A stretch of 64,000 nucleotides of DNA from JBEKHT01 sp049511715. GTDB taxonomy: Bacteria; Chloroflexota; Anaerolineae; Anaerolineales; RBG-16-64-43. A model generated the notes under the pieces. The model was not told the origin of the DNA. It was given only the letters and a program-made list of their open reading frames with translations, and did not search any database. The position numbers and the translations under genes are program-made. Below are positions 52,302 through 61,083 of this stretch, in pieces. The DNA is taken from positions 18,438 to 82,437 of the forward strand of contig JBEKXU010000012.1 in the NCBI GenBank assembly GCA_049511715.1, in the 5' to 3' direction. Numbering within the stretch: the first letter of the stretch is position 1; each line of letters opens with the position of its first letter.

Positions 52302-53351
52302 ATGGCGACTTCGAAACTGGCGCTCGTCGGGTTTGGTAACGTCGGCCGGGCCTTCGCTCGACTGATCCTGGCGAAGCAAGATGTGCTGCGGTCCGTGTAT
52401 CAGGTGGAGGGGTGCGTTGTGGCGGTCTTCACGGCCCGGCACGGAAGCGTTTTCAACCCCTCCGGAATCAACCTGTCTCGAGCGCTAAGCCTCTCCGAGG
52501 CCGGTGCCTCCCTGGAAAGCTTGGGCGAGCAGGCCTATGGAAAGACCTTCGGAGAGGCCCTTCGGGAGAGCCAAGCCCAGCTCGTGCTCGAGACTACGCC
52601 CCTCAGTCCAACCACAGGGGAGCCTGCCCTTTCCTATCTTGAAACCGCCCTGCAGTTGGGCCTGGATGCTGTCACGTCCAACAAGGGTGCGGTCGTGTTT
52701 GGCTTCAGGAGATTGACGGAACTGGCCCAGCGCAGGGGCCGGCGCTTTCTTTTTGAATCCACCGTGCTGGATGGGGCCCCGGTCTTTTCCCTCTTCCGCG
52801 AGACCCTGCCGGCAACTCAGTTGCTGGCGTTTCGCGGGATCTTGAACTCGACCACCAATTTCATTCTGACCGAGATGGAGAACGGGAAGTCTCTAGAGCA
52901 GGCGGTTCGCGAGGCCCAGGAGCGGGGGATCGCCGAGGCAGATCCTGCAGCGGATATTGACGGGTGGGATGCCGCCTTCAAGGTTTCGGTTCTGGCGAAG
53001 GTTCTCATGGGGCAAGATCTGCTCCCCTCTCAGGTCGCGCGCCGTGGAATCCGTGACCTCTCGGGGGACGAGGTGCGCCGGGCTCGTGCTGAGGGGCGGC
53101 CCTACAAGCTGGTATGCTCGGCCGAGGTCGGCCCGCATGGGTTCCGTGCCTCCGTCCGTCCCGAGCAGGTTCCCCTGTCGGATCCTCTGGCTTCGGTTGC
53201 CGGCACCTCGTCCTCATTGCACCTGCGCATGGATACCTTGGCTGGACTGACCGTTACCGAGCATGATCCTAGCCCAGCCACCACCGCCTTTGGGTTGCTC
53301 TCCGATTGGCTCCGTACGGTGAATCCCACGCCCTCTCTGGCCAGGGGTTGA
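52302..53351 (+). CDS. hom: homoserine dehydrogenase
   Basis: 349 residues. The NAD(P)-binding loop LVGFGNVGRAF is at 8-18; the catalytic region includes TSNKGAVV (lysine near 128), GILNSTTNFIL near 187 and GIAEADPAADIDGWDAAFK near 212, the homoserine dehydrogenase signature. The C-terminal ACT regulatory domain found in many homologues is missing, so threonine feedback inhibition may be absent. The enzyme makes homoserine from aspartate semialdehyde in threonine and methionine synthesis. No other pathway genes are adjacent. Confidence 0.92.
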   Translation: MATSKLALVGFGNVGRAFARLILAKQDVLRSVYQVEGCVVAVFTARHGSVFNPSGINLSRALSLSEAGASLESLGEQAYGKTFGEALRESQAQLVLETTPLSPTTGEPALSYLETALQLGLDAVTSNKGAVVFGFRRLTELAQRRGRRFLFESTVLDGAPVFSLFRETLPATQLLAFRGILNSTTNFILTEMENGKSLEQAVREAQERGIAEADPAADIDGWDAAFKVSVLAKVLMGQDLLPSQVARRGIRDLSGDEVRRARAEGRPYKLVCSAEVGPHGFRASVRPEQVPLSDPLASVAGTSSSLHLRMDTLAGLTVTEHDPSPATTAFGLLSDWLRTVNPTPSLARG

Positions 53352-53426
53352 AAAGGGGACGCCCCCGGTGCGAGACACTCCGATGGTCGGCCTGAAGGAA
53401 GAGGCGCCCGCTGGCCGATGAGCCTT

Positions 53427-53435
53427 TGTTATAAT
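53427..53435 (+). promoter_or_regulatory. extended -10 promoter upstream of the GNAT-aspS pair
   Basis: TGTTATAAT, an extended -10 with a perfect TATAAT, 125 bases before the GNAT gene. No -35 is evident. Confidence 0.5.
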
Positions 53436-53560
53436 CCCGCGCACAGGCGCCAAGCAGGTCGCCATGGGGCACTTCCCTTCGGGACAGCCTAAGGAAGGTC
53501 CCTCGATCGTTCTGCAGCGGTTGCATTGACCCAGGTTTCTACCCACAGGTTCCTACTCAG

Positions 53561-54082
53561 GTGAGCGCCCCCCGACCGCATGAAAAAGCCAAGCCCGGTC
53601 TCGAGGTGCGGGCCCTGGACGAAGGGGACCGGATCTGGACCGAAAAGCTATGGCAGGAGCGCTGGGGCGGCCCGGAATTGGTCGTCCATGATGAAATCTT
53701 TGCGTTGCGTGACTTGCAGGCAATGATTGTCTGGCGGGGAAGGGTGCGGGCGGGCTTGGCAACCTACCGGGTCTATGCGCCGGTGTGTGAGATCCTCTCC
53801 CTCGATAGCCTGCAGCCCAACCAGGGGATCGGAACGGCCCTGCTGGTTGCGGTGGCTGAGCAGGCCCGGGCATGCCATTGCAATTCCCTGCGAGTGACCA
53901 CCACGAATGGCAATCTTTCGTCGTTGCGGTTTTATCAGAGAAGGGGGTTCGTCTTGCGAGGGCTAAGCCCTGGCGCCGTCAACCGAGCTCGCCAGAAAAA
54001 GCCGCAAATCCCGCTCGTGGGATCGAACGGGATAGCGTTGCGGGACGAGATTGAACTGGAGAAGTCGCTCGGAGGCCCTTGA
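53561..54082 (+). CDS. GNAT family N-acetyltransferase (GTG start)
   Basis: 173 residues from a GTG at 53561. The acetyl-CoA loop QPNQGIGTALLVAVAEQA near 88-105 has the Q-x-x-GxG/A pattern and NLSSLRFYQRRGFVL near 128 is the second GNAT signature. The acetyl acceptor is not known. A basic/polar tail follows. It lies 87 bases before aspS on the same strand, so the two are likely co-transcribed. Confidence 0.83.
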   Translation: MSAPRPHEKAKPGLEVRALDEGDRIWTEKLWQERWGGPELVVHDEIFALRDLQAMIVWRGRVRAGLATYRVYAPVCEILSLDSLQPNQGIGTALLVAVAEQARACHCNSLRVTTTNGNLSSLRFYQRRGFVLRGLSPGAVNRARQKKPQIPLVGSNGIALRDEIELEKSLGGP

Positions 54083-54169
54083 TTAGGCGGGCCGCCGCGC
54101 GGATTGCAGGGCGAGGTAGGCACCTGGCGGGCGAACTGGAGTGCCCGACGTCTCAGCCTGGGAGGACAC

Positions 54170-55942
54170 ATGCTCAAGTCCCACACCTGTGGTGAGCTGC
54201 GCCGCCAACATATCGGCCAGGAGGTCACGTTGGCCGGTTGGGTTCATCGCCGGCGAGATCACGGCGGGGTGATCTTCATCGACTTGCGAGATCGCTGGGG
54301 AATCGTGCAGGTCACGGCGCATCCCGACGTTTCGCCGCAGGCCCACCAGGTTGCCATGGAGGTCCGCAACGAGTTCGTGCTTCAAGTCCGGGGGACGGTG
54401 CGCGCCCGTCCGCAGGGGATGGAGAATCCGAACCTAGCAACCGGCGAAGTCGAGGTTGAGTTGCAAGAGGTCCGCATCCTTAACCCGGCCCGGACCCCTC
54501 CATTCGTGCTGAGCGAGGAAAGCCCGGTGGAGGAGAATGTGCGGCTCAAGTACCGCTACCTGGATCTGCGACGGGAGCACATGGTTCGGAACCTGATTCT
54601 GCGGCACCGCGTGATCAAATTCATCCGGGATTACCTTGACGCGCGGGGATTCTTGGAAGTAGAGACTCCCATCCTCTTTAAGACCACCCCGGAAGGAGCT
54701 CGGGACTACTTGGTCCCCTCGCGCGTCCATCCGGGGGAGTTCTATGCCCTTCCCCAAAGCCCGCAACAACTCAAGCAATTGCTCATGGTGGCCGGGATGG
54801 AGAAATACTTTCAAATTGCCCGCTGCTTCCGCGACGAGGATCAGCGCGGCGACCGCCAACCGGAGTTTACCCAGTTGGACCTGGAGATGTCCTTTGTCGA
54901 GAAAGAGGACATCATGGGCTTGACCGAGGAGCTGTTCACGCGCCTGGTAGCTGAAGTAGTGCCCCACAAACGGCTTCTGGCCAGCCCCTGGCCTCGCCTG
55001 ACCTACGCCGAAGCCATGGCCCGTTTCGGCAAGGACAACCCCGATCTGCGGTTCGGAATGGAGCTGAAGGACCTGACCGACCTAGGCCGGGGGTGCGGGT
55101 TCAAGGTGTTCGAGGAGGCAGTCGCGGCGGGCGGCCATGTGCGCGGCATCAACGCCCGCGGATTGGGCGAATACAGTCGCGCCCAAGTCGATGAGCTGGC
55201 GGAGTTCGTGCGGCCCTTTGGAGCCAAGGGCTTGGCCTACCTGGCCCTCCCTGCCTCTGGAGAGGTTCATTCCTCGTTCGCGAAGCATCTTGCTCCGCAG
55301 AGACAGCAAGCCATTATCGACTGCCTGGAAGGTCAATCCGGAGACCTGTTGCTCTTTGTGGCAGACGTGCCCGCCATCGTCTACGAATCGCTCGGGCGAT
55401 TGCGAGTGATGCTCGGGGAGCGGCTGGGACTGTGCGACCCCAATGTCCTGGCCTTTTGCTGGGTCGTCGATTTCCCCTTCGTGGTGTGGAACAGCGAGGA
55501 GAAACGTTGGGATCCGAGCCACCACCTTTTCACTTCGCCTCATCCGGAGGACCTGGCCCTCCTGGACACCGACCCCGCCAAGGCTCGGGGCCAGCAATAT
55601 GACCTGGTGCTCAACAATTACGAGGTGGGGGGAGGCTCCATTCGCATCCACGATCGCCGCTTGCAGGAGAAAGTCTTCCAGTTAATTGGGCTGGATCCGC
55701 AGGTCGCTCAGGAGCGATTTGGGCACATGCTTGAGGCGTTTGAGTACGGGACGCCTCCCCACGGCGGGATCGCCCCAGGCATTGACCGCTTGGTGATGGT
55801 CCTGGCCGACGAGCCCAATATTCGCGAAGTGATCGCTTTCCCGAAAAATCAGCAGGCGATGGACGTGATGGCTGGTGCGCCCTCAGCGGCCGAGCCGCAG
55901 CAACTCAAGGAACTGCACATCCGTGTTGTGGCGCCCTCCTGA
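54170..55942 (+). CDS. aspS: aspartyl-tRNA synthetase
   Basis: 590 residues from the ATG at 54170 with GGAGG upstream. The OB-fold anticodon-binding domain is residues 1-110; class II motif 2 reads RCFRDEDQRGDRQPEFTQLD near 215 and motif 3 is GIAPGIDRL near 552. The bacterial-type GAD insertion occupies about 290-420. This enzyme loads tRNA-Asp; in organisms lacking asparaginyl-tRNA synthetase it also charges tRNA-Asn, which cannot be decided by eye. A promoter for the 6S RNA candidate begins right after the stop. Confidence 0.96.
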   Translation: MLKSHTCGELRRQHIGQEVTLAGWVHRRRDHGGVIFIDLRDRWGIVQVTAHPDVSPQAHQVAMEVRNEFVLQVRGTVRARPQGMENPNLATGEVEVELQEVRILNPARTPPFVLSEESPVEENVRLKYRYLDLRREHMVRNLILRHRVIKFIRDYLDARGFLEVETPILFKTTPEGARDYLVPSRVHPGEFYALPQSPQQLKQLLMVAGMEKYFQIARCFRDEDQRGDRQPEFTQLDLEMSFVEKEDIMGLTEELFTRLVAEVVPHKRLLASPWPRLTYAEAMARFGKDNPDLRFGMELKDLTDLGRGCGFKVFEEAVAAGGHVRGINARGLGEYSRAQVDELAEFVRPFGAKGLAYLALPASGEVHSSFAKHLAPQRQQAIIDCLEGQSGDLLLFVADVPAIVYESLGRLRVMLGERLGLCDPNVLAFCWVVDFPFVVWNSEEKRWDPSHHLFTSPHPEDLALLDTDPAKARGQQYDLVLNNYEVGGGSIRIHDRRLQEKVFQLIGLDPQVAQERFGHMLEAFEYGTPPHGGIAPGIDRLVMVLADEPNIREVIAFPKNQQAMDVMAGAPSAAEPQQLKELHIRVVAPS

Positions 55943-55943
55943 T

Positions 55944-55972
55944 TTGCAGGGGCACGCCGACCGTGGTATAAG
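55944..55972 (+). promoter_or_regulatory. promoter of the 6S RNA candidate
   Basis: TTGCAG (55944-55949) and TATAAG (55967-55972) lie exactly 17 bases apart, immediately after the aspS stop. Transcription would start at about 55979. Confidence 0.7.
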
Positions 55973-55978
55973 GACGGA

Positions 55979-56150
55979 CAACCCTGCTGTGTGCGTGATG
56001 CCGCATTAACGTTTTGAGCCAACACTCAAGACAAGGGTGCTCGGTTCACAAGGGGGAAGCGATAGGCGGTTGCCAAGGCCGAACCCGAGGACGGGCTCCC
56101 ACCTGCGAATGCAGGTTCAAAACCTAGCTGCACACGGCACAGCGGGGTAG
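55979..56150 (+). ncRNA. ssrS: 6S RNA candidate
   Basis: About 170 nt, the usual 6S length. The ends pair as an 11-bp closing stem (55981-55991 ACCCTGCTGTG with 56138-56148 CACAGCGGGGT, one G-U). A loop with TTTTGAGCCAACACTCAAG-type sequence follows on the 5' side, and the apical part can fold through CTCGG/CCGAG and GGTT/AACC. This long, interrupted hairpin with a central bubble is the 6S RNA architecture, which mimics an open promoter and holds the housekeeping RNA polymerase. It has its own promoter and is followed by a strong hairpin. No open reading frame fits this stretch. Confidence 0.68.
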
Positions 56151-56159
56151 GCTGATCCT

Positions 56160-56196
56160 GGGTCACCGCGTGAAGTTTCTCGCAAGACGGTGACCC
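56160..56196. terminator. strong hairpin downstream of the 6S RNA
   Basis: GGGTCACCG (56160-56168) and CGGTGACCC (56188-56196) form a perfect 9-bp stem with a 19-base loop. The tail is only moderately T-rich (AGCTTTATGTTT), so it may be a terminator or a processing/stability element. Confidence 0.55.
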
Positions 56197-56300
56197 AGCT
56201 TTATGTTTCCGCCTAACCCCACTCCAGGCCGTTTCTTTTTCCGCGGGCGGAGAAGAGGCCACCGGATCGGCGTCCGCGCCGGTGAGCCGCGGGCTTTTGC

Positions 56301-56329
56301 TTGACTTCCGCCCGAAAATGGCCTACAAT
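56301..56329 (+). promoter_or_regulatory. sigma70-type promoter of rpoB
   Basis: TTGACT (56301-56306) and TACAAT (56324-56329) with 17-base spacing, five of six matches in each hexamer. The leader to the rpoB start is about 100 bases. Confidence 0.8.
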
Positions 56330-56437
56330 GCCCGTTCGCCCATCAAAAGAACGACTGCTTCTTTGTCGCCTGCGCCTCCCTTCTGGCGGGGGGGAGAGAA
56401 GCGGTTTATTGCGTGTTGTTCGTCTTAGGAGAGTCGT

Positions 56438-59400
56438 ATGACCCCTTGGGAGCGGAAGTCCTACGCTCGGATCCCCGATGTTTACCCCCTTCCCAACCTG
56501 ATCGAGGTGCAGCTCGACTCGTTTGCCTGGTTCAAGACGGAGGGTTTGGCCGAGCTCTTTGATGAGATTTCCCCGATCGAATCCTTCAACAAGGGGATGC
56601 GGCTCTATTTCCCCGGCAACAGCCCGGAGGCCAAAGAGTGGGGTTTGAAGTACTGGTTTGAGGAGCCCAAGTACAACATCGAAGAGTGCCTGGAACGCGA
56701 CATCACCTTCGCCGCCCCGCTCTACGTTTCGGTTTTGCTCATCGGCTCCGAGGTTCCCGAGCCGATCAAACAGGATATCTTCATCGGCGACATGCCCTTG
56801 ATGACGGAGAAGGGCACCTTCATCATTAACGGCAGCGAACGGGTCGTGGTTTCCCAGTTGATCCGATCTCCCGGCGTGTACTTCGAGGCGGACGAGGACC
56901 GTGCGACGGGCCGCCGCTTGGCTTCCGCCAAGTTGATCCCGGATCGCGGGGCCTGGATGGAGTTCGAAACCCGCAAGAGTGACTACCTGACGCTGCGCTT
57001 CAACCGCAAGCGAACGGTGCCGGTCACCATGCTTCTGCGGGCGCTGGCGACAGTCCCGGATGGTCTCTCTGAGTCGCCGCTGCACGAGGGAAGTGACGCT
57101 GAGATCATTGCCCTTTTCCAAGAATCCGACTCCAATCCGGATCGGCTCTTCATTGCGAACACCCTGCGGCAGGAACCCGAGTACGAGCATCATGAACATC
57201 GATCGATCGGTCAGGAAGCGCTGATTGAGTTCTACAAACGCATGCGTCCGGGCGATCCCTCCACGCTGGACAACGCGCGCCAGTACTTGCAGGAGCAGCT
57301 CTTTGACCAGCGAAGATACGATCTGGAGCGGGTCGGTCGATATAAACTCAATCAGAAGCTGGACTTGCATGCCCGCGTCCCATTGGCCCATCGCACGGTG
57401 ACCGCGTGGGACATCGTCAAGCTGATCGACCGCCTGATCCTCATCGACAACGGGATGGAACAACCCGACGACATTGATCACCTGGGCAACCGTCGGGTGA
57501 AGACGGTGGGGGAACTGATTCAAAACAAGATGCGCATTGGCCTGCGGCGAACCGAACGCGTGGTGCGGGAGCGCATGTCGATCCGCGATCAGGAATCGAT
57601 CTCGCCAATGAACCTGATCAATATTCGGCCGATTGTGGCCGCGGTGCGAGAATTCTTCGGGTCGAGCCAGCTCTCGCAATTCATGGACCAGACCAACCCA
57701 CTGGCGGAGCTGCGGCACAAGCGTACTCTTTCCGCTCTCGGACCCGGCGGGTTGCGGCGAGAGCGAGCCGGATTCGACGTCCGCGACGTGCACCATTCTC
57801 ACTATGGTCGCATCTGTCCGATTGAAACGCCCGAGGGACCGAACATTGGGTTGATTGGCCGCCTAGCGTCTTATGCGAAGGTGAACCCCTTCGGATTCAT
57901 CGAGACGCCGTACCGTAGAGTCTACCGTTCCTATCCGGCGGGAGACGCCCGCCTGCTGGGAAGGCATCTGCGGGAGGACGTCCTGGATGGATCCGGCGAC
58001 AAGGTGATCGGCCAAAACGGAGAGGAAATCACGGCAGAACTGGCCAAACGGCTGGCCGGGCTGGGGCGCGAGATCCCGGTCGTCCCCTTCGTGTCTGGCG
58101 AGGTCATGTATCTGACGGCCGATACCGAAGACAAGTACCTGATCGCGCAGGCGAATGCCCCGCTGACCGATCATCACGAGTTCATCCGCCAGCGGGTTTC
58201 CTGTCGCTATCACTCGCGCTTCCTGTTTGCCTCGCCCGAGCAAGTCGACTACATGGATGTGGCCCCGCGCCAGATCGTGGGCATTAGCGCCGGCCTGATC
58301 CCCTTCCTGGAGCACGACGATGCCAACCGGGCCCTCATGGGCTCGAACATGCAGGCCCAGGCGGTCCCCCTCATCCGGCCGGAGGTCCCCTTGGTCGCCA
58401 CGGGGTTGGAGCCTCAGGCGGCGCTGGATTCGGGCCAAGTCATTCTTTCCGACACGGAAGGCCAAATCGTTTCGGTGACGAGTGACCAGGTCACGGTGCA
58501 GAGCGGCACCAGGAAGAAGGTGGTGCATCTGCGCAAGTACCAGCGTTCCAACCAGAGCACCTGCATCGATCAGAGGCCCGCCGTCGTGAAAGGGCAAAGG
58601 CTGAAGCCCGGGGACGTGATTGCCGATTCCTCGTCGACGGAACTGGGCGAGCTCGCCTTGGGCCAGAATGTGGTCGTCGCCTTCCTCTCCTGGGAGGGAG
58701 GCAACTACGAGGACGCCATCTTGATTTCAGAGCGTCTGGTTCAAGAGGACAAATTCACCTCGGTCCACATTGAAAAGCACGAGGTGGAATCGCGGGACAC
58801 TAAGCTCGGGCCGGAGGAGATCACCTACGACATCCCCAATGTGGGCGAGGAGGCCCTTAAGGATCTGGACGAGCACGGCATTGTGCGGATCGGGGCGGAG
58901 GTCGGGCCCAACGACATCCTGGTAGGGAAAATCACCCCCAAGGGCGAGAAGGAACTCTCCCCCGAGGAGAAACTGTTGCGAGCGATCTTTGGGGAAAAGT
59001 CCCGTGATGTGAAGGACACTTCCTTGAGGTTGCCCCATGGGGAACGCGGGAAGGTGGTGGATGTAAAAGTCTTTACGCGCGATGAGCATCATGACCTCCC
59101 TGCCGGCGTGGATAAAATGGTTCGAGTCTCCGTGGCGCAGCGGCGGAAGATCACGGAGGGAGACAAGATGGCGGGCCGCCACGGCAACAAGGGGGTGGTC
59201 TCCATGGTGGTTCCCGTCGAAGATATGCCCTTCCTGGAGGATGGAACCCCGGTAGACATCATCCTGAATCCGCTGGGGGTCCCGGGCCGAATGAACATCG
59301 GTCAGATTCTGGAGACTCATCTGGGGTGGGCCACGCAACGCCTGGGGTTCCGCGCGCTCTCACCCGTCTTTGACGGTGCCGATGAGGCGGAAATTGAGGC

Positions 59401-60334
59401 GGAACTGTCCCGTGCCTGGCTAATCGACCGTGCTTGGCAGGATGCCAGCCGCTCGGCGTGGGAGTGGATCGCCAAGCAGGGGATCGACACAGAAACCCTG
59501 GAGGATGACGACGAAATCCGGAGGCTGTATCTCCAGGATTGGCTGGGGAGCCGGGGCTATTCCCTCGACCTGCTTTCCACCGACCCGAACTATGCCCGCC
59601 GGTCCGCCCTTGAGCAATGGTTGCGTGACCGGCACTACGATCCGGCCAGCCTGCTCGTCTTTGAAGGAAGCGATCTGGCGCACAGCGCCCAAGAGGAGGC
59701 CGACCGCGAGGCGGTCCGAGTCGCGCTGACCTTGTGGCTCCAGGATCACGGCCAGGCTGCGGAGATCCAGGACCTGGATCAGTTGCGGCAGAAGGCCGGT
59801 GAAGTCTCCTGGCAGACCGGGGTTCCGACCCCGATCCTCGGCAAGCAGATCGTAAGGGACGGGAAGACCGGGCAGCGCTTGGACCAGCCGGTTACCGTAG
59901 GCGTGATGTACATGCTCAAGCTGCATCACCTGGTCGAGGACAAGATCCACGCGCGCTCCACCGGGCCTTACTCGCTCGTTACCCAGCAACCGCTGGGTGG
60001 CAAAGCCCAGTTCGGCGGCCAGCGCTTCGGAGAGATGGAGGTTTGGGCCCTGGAGGCGTACGGCGCGGCCTACACACTGCAAGAGATGCTGACGGTCAAA
60101 TCCGACGACGTCCAGGGTCGCGTCAAGGCGTACGAGGCGATCGTCAAGGGGGAGAAGATTGAAGAACCGAGCATCCCGGCCTCGTTCCGGGTGCTGGTCA
60201 AGGAGTTGCAGAGCCTGGGGCTGGCTGTGGAGGCCTATGGCGACAATGGTGAGATCATGCGCTTCGGAAAGGACGAGGAGCGGGCGAGGCCGCCCCGGAT
60301 CGGGTTCGGTCTACTGTCGCTTGACGACCAATAA
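56438..60334 (+). CDS. rpoB: RNA polymerase beta subunit
   Basis: 1,298 residues with full beta-subunit signatures, for instance HHSHYGRICPIETPEGPNIG near 450, GGNYEDAILISERLV near 760 and KMAGRHGNKGVVS near 910. The rifampicin-site cluster SQFMDQTNPLAELRHKRTLS (about 413-432) differs from the usual HKRRLS: the position of E. coli Arg529 is threonine (residue 430). Between PVFDGADEAEI (from 976) and VPTPILGK (from 1129) there is an insertion of about 130 residues relative to E. coli. The gene has its own promoter, and rpoC, normally directly downstream, is not there. Confidence 0.97.
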   Translation: MTPWERKSYARIPDVYPLPNLIEVQLDSFAWFKTEGLAELFDEISPIESFNKGMRLYFPGNSPEAKEWGLKYWFEEPKYNIEECLERDITFAAPLYVSVLLIGSEVPEPIKQDIFIGDMPLMTEKGTFIINGSERVVVSQLIRSPGVYFEADEDRATGRRLASAKLIPDRGAWMEFETRKSDYLTLRFNRKRTVPVTMLLRALATVPDGLSESPLHEGSDAEIIALFQESDSNPDRLFIANTLRQEPEYEHHEHRSIGQEALIEFYKRMRPGDPSTLDNARQYLQEQLFDQRRYDLERVGRYKLNQKLDLHARVPLAHRTVTAWDIVKLIDRLILIDNGMEQPDDIDHLGNRRVKTVGELIQNKMRIGLRRTERVVRERMSIRDQESISPMNLINIRPIVAAVREFFGSSQLSQFMDQTNPLAELRHKRTLSALGPGGLRRERAGFDVRDVHHSHYGRICPIETPEGPNIGLIGRLASYAKVNPFGFIETPYRRVYRSYPAGDARLLGRHLREDVLDGSGDKVIGQNGEEITAELAKRLAGLGREIPVVPFVSGEVMYLTADTEDKYLIAQANAPLTDHHEFIRQRVSCRYHSRFLFASPEQVDYMDVAPRQIVGISAGLIPFLEHDDANRALMGSNMQAQAVPLIRPEVPLVATGLEPQAALDSGQVILSDTEGQIVSVTSDQVTVQSGTRKKVVHLRKYQRSNQSTCIDQRPAVVKGQRLKPGDVIADSSSTELGELALGQNVVVAFLSWEGGNYEDAILISERLVQEDKFTSVHIEKHEVESRDTKLGPEEITYDIPNVGEEALKDLDEHGIVRIGAEVGPNDILVGKITPKGEKELSPEEKLLRAIFGEKSRDVKDTSLRLPHGERGKVVDVKVFTRDEHHDLPAGVDKMVRVSVAQRRKITEGDKMAGRHGNKGVVSMVVPVEDMPFLEDGTPVDIILNPLGVPGRMNIGQILETHLGWATQRLGFRALSPVFDGADEAEIEAELSRAWLIDRAWQDASRSAWEWIAKQGIDTETLEDDDEIRRLYLQDWLGSRGYSLDLLSTDPNYARRSALEQWLRDRHYDPASLLVFEGSDLAHSAQEEADREAVRVALTLWLQDHGQAAEIQDLDQLRQKAGEVSWQTGVPTPILGKQIVRDGKTGQRLDQPVTVGVMYMLKLHHLVEDKIHARSTGPYSLVTQQPLGGKAQFGGQRFGEMEVWALEAYGAAYTLQEMLTVKSDDVQGRVKAYEAIVKGEKIEEPSIPASFRVLVKELQSLGLAVEAYGDNGEIMRFGKDEERARPPRIGFGLLSLDDQ

Positions 60335-60392
60335 GGGCCGTCAGAACGACGGTAGCAGGATGTCAGTCTAAGGGTCTGCGGGCAAGGGCCGC

Positions 60393-60422
60393 TTGACGCT
60401 GGTTGCGCAGGCGTGGTAAAAT
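60393..60422 (+). promoter_or_regulatory. sigma70-type promoter of the str operon
   Basis: TTGACG (60393-60398) and TAAAAT (60417-60422) with an 18-base spacer lie about 60 bases after the rpoB stop, so rpsL-rpsG-fusA-tuf can be transcribed separately from rpoB. Confidence 0.72.
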
Positions 60423-60507
60423 CCCCCCCTGCTCTCCACAAAGTCTGAGGGTGACGCCGGAGGGATAGGGCGGCCACCCCAATTGAATACTTGATACTGC
60501 GTGGGGC

Positions 60508-60535
60508 GAGGCCATCGCGCAATTTCGATGGCCTC
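60508..60535 (+). promoter_or_regulatory. leader hairpin of the str operon
   Basis: GAGGCCATCG and CGATGGCCTC form a perfect 10-bp stem with an 8-base loop, about 75 bases before the rpsL start. It may be an attenuator or a ribosomal-protein binding site for feedback; no T-run follows, so a simple terminator is unlikely. Confidence 0.5.
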
Positions 60536-60608
60536 CTCTACTGCCAGCGGCAGGGCACTGTGGGGCAGAGCGCCTGTTCGCTGGAAGGAACAGGAATGGA
60601 GGCTCGAG

Positions 60609-61037
60609 TTGCCCACCATCAATCAGTTGGTTCGCCACGGGCGGCGGAGCAAGAAGTCCAAGAGCAAGGCTCCAGCCCTTCTGTACACGCTGAACTCGCG
60701 CCACCAGCGGCGGATTCGCCAGCCCCGGGGCGCCCCCCAGAAGCGCGGGGTCTGCACGATAGTGCGCACCATGACTCCCAAGAAACCGAACTCTGCGCTG
60801 CGCAAGATCGCGCGGGTGCGCCTGACCAATGGCATCGAGGTGACGGCTTACATTCCCGGTGAAGGACATTCGTTGCAGGAGCACTCGGTGGTTCTGGTGC
60901 GCGGCGGGCGGGTGAAGGACCTGCCGGGAGTGCGGTACCACATTGTACGCGGCACCTTGGACACGACGGGCGTGGAGGCTCGACGCCAGGGGCGATCCAA
61001 GTACGGGAACAAGCGACCCAAGAGCACCACCGCTTAG
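60609..61037 (+). CDS. rpsL: 30S ribosomal protein uS12 (TTG start)
   Basis: 142 residues. The correct N-terminus PTINQLVRHGR follows a TTG at 60609, and GGAGG lies 7 bases before it, so translation starts at TTG, an uncommon start for a highly expressed ribosomal gene. TPKKPNSALRKIARVRL and VKDLPGVRYHIVRG are the two decoding-centre loops where streptomycin resistance mutations occur; the lysines are wild type. The gene is the first of the str operon, with 46 bases to rpsG. Confidence 0.96.
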   Translation: MPTINQLVRHGRRSKKSKSKAPALLYTLNSRHQRRIRQPRGAPQKRGVCTIVRTMTPKKPNSALRKIARVRLTNGIEVTAYIPGEGHSLQEHSVVLVRGGRVKDLPGVRYHIVRGTLDTTGVEARRQGRSKYGNKRPKSTTA

Positions 61038-61083
61038 CTGCTCCGATGGGACTCGGGCGAGCTGGGAAAGGACAGAGGGCACG

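Noticed and set aside
54083..54169. T-box or other riboswitch ahead of aspS
   Set aside because: The spacer is only 87 bases and contains no T-box core or specifier hairpin.
56213..57802. A 529-codon frame antisense to rpoB
   Set aside because: Mirror of rpoB codon structure; no independent start signals or motifs.
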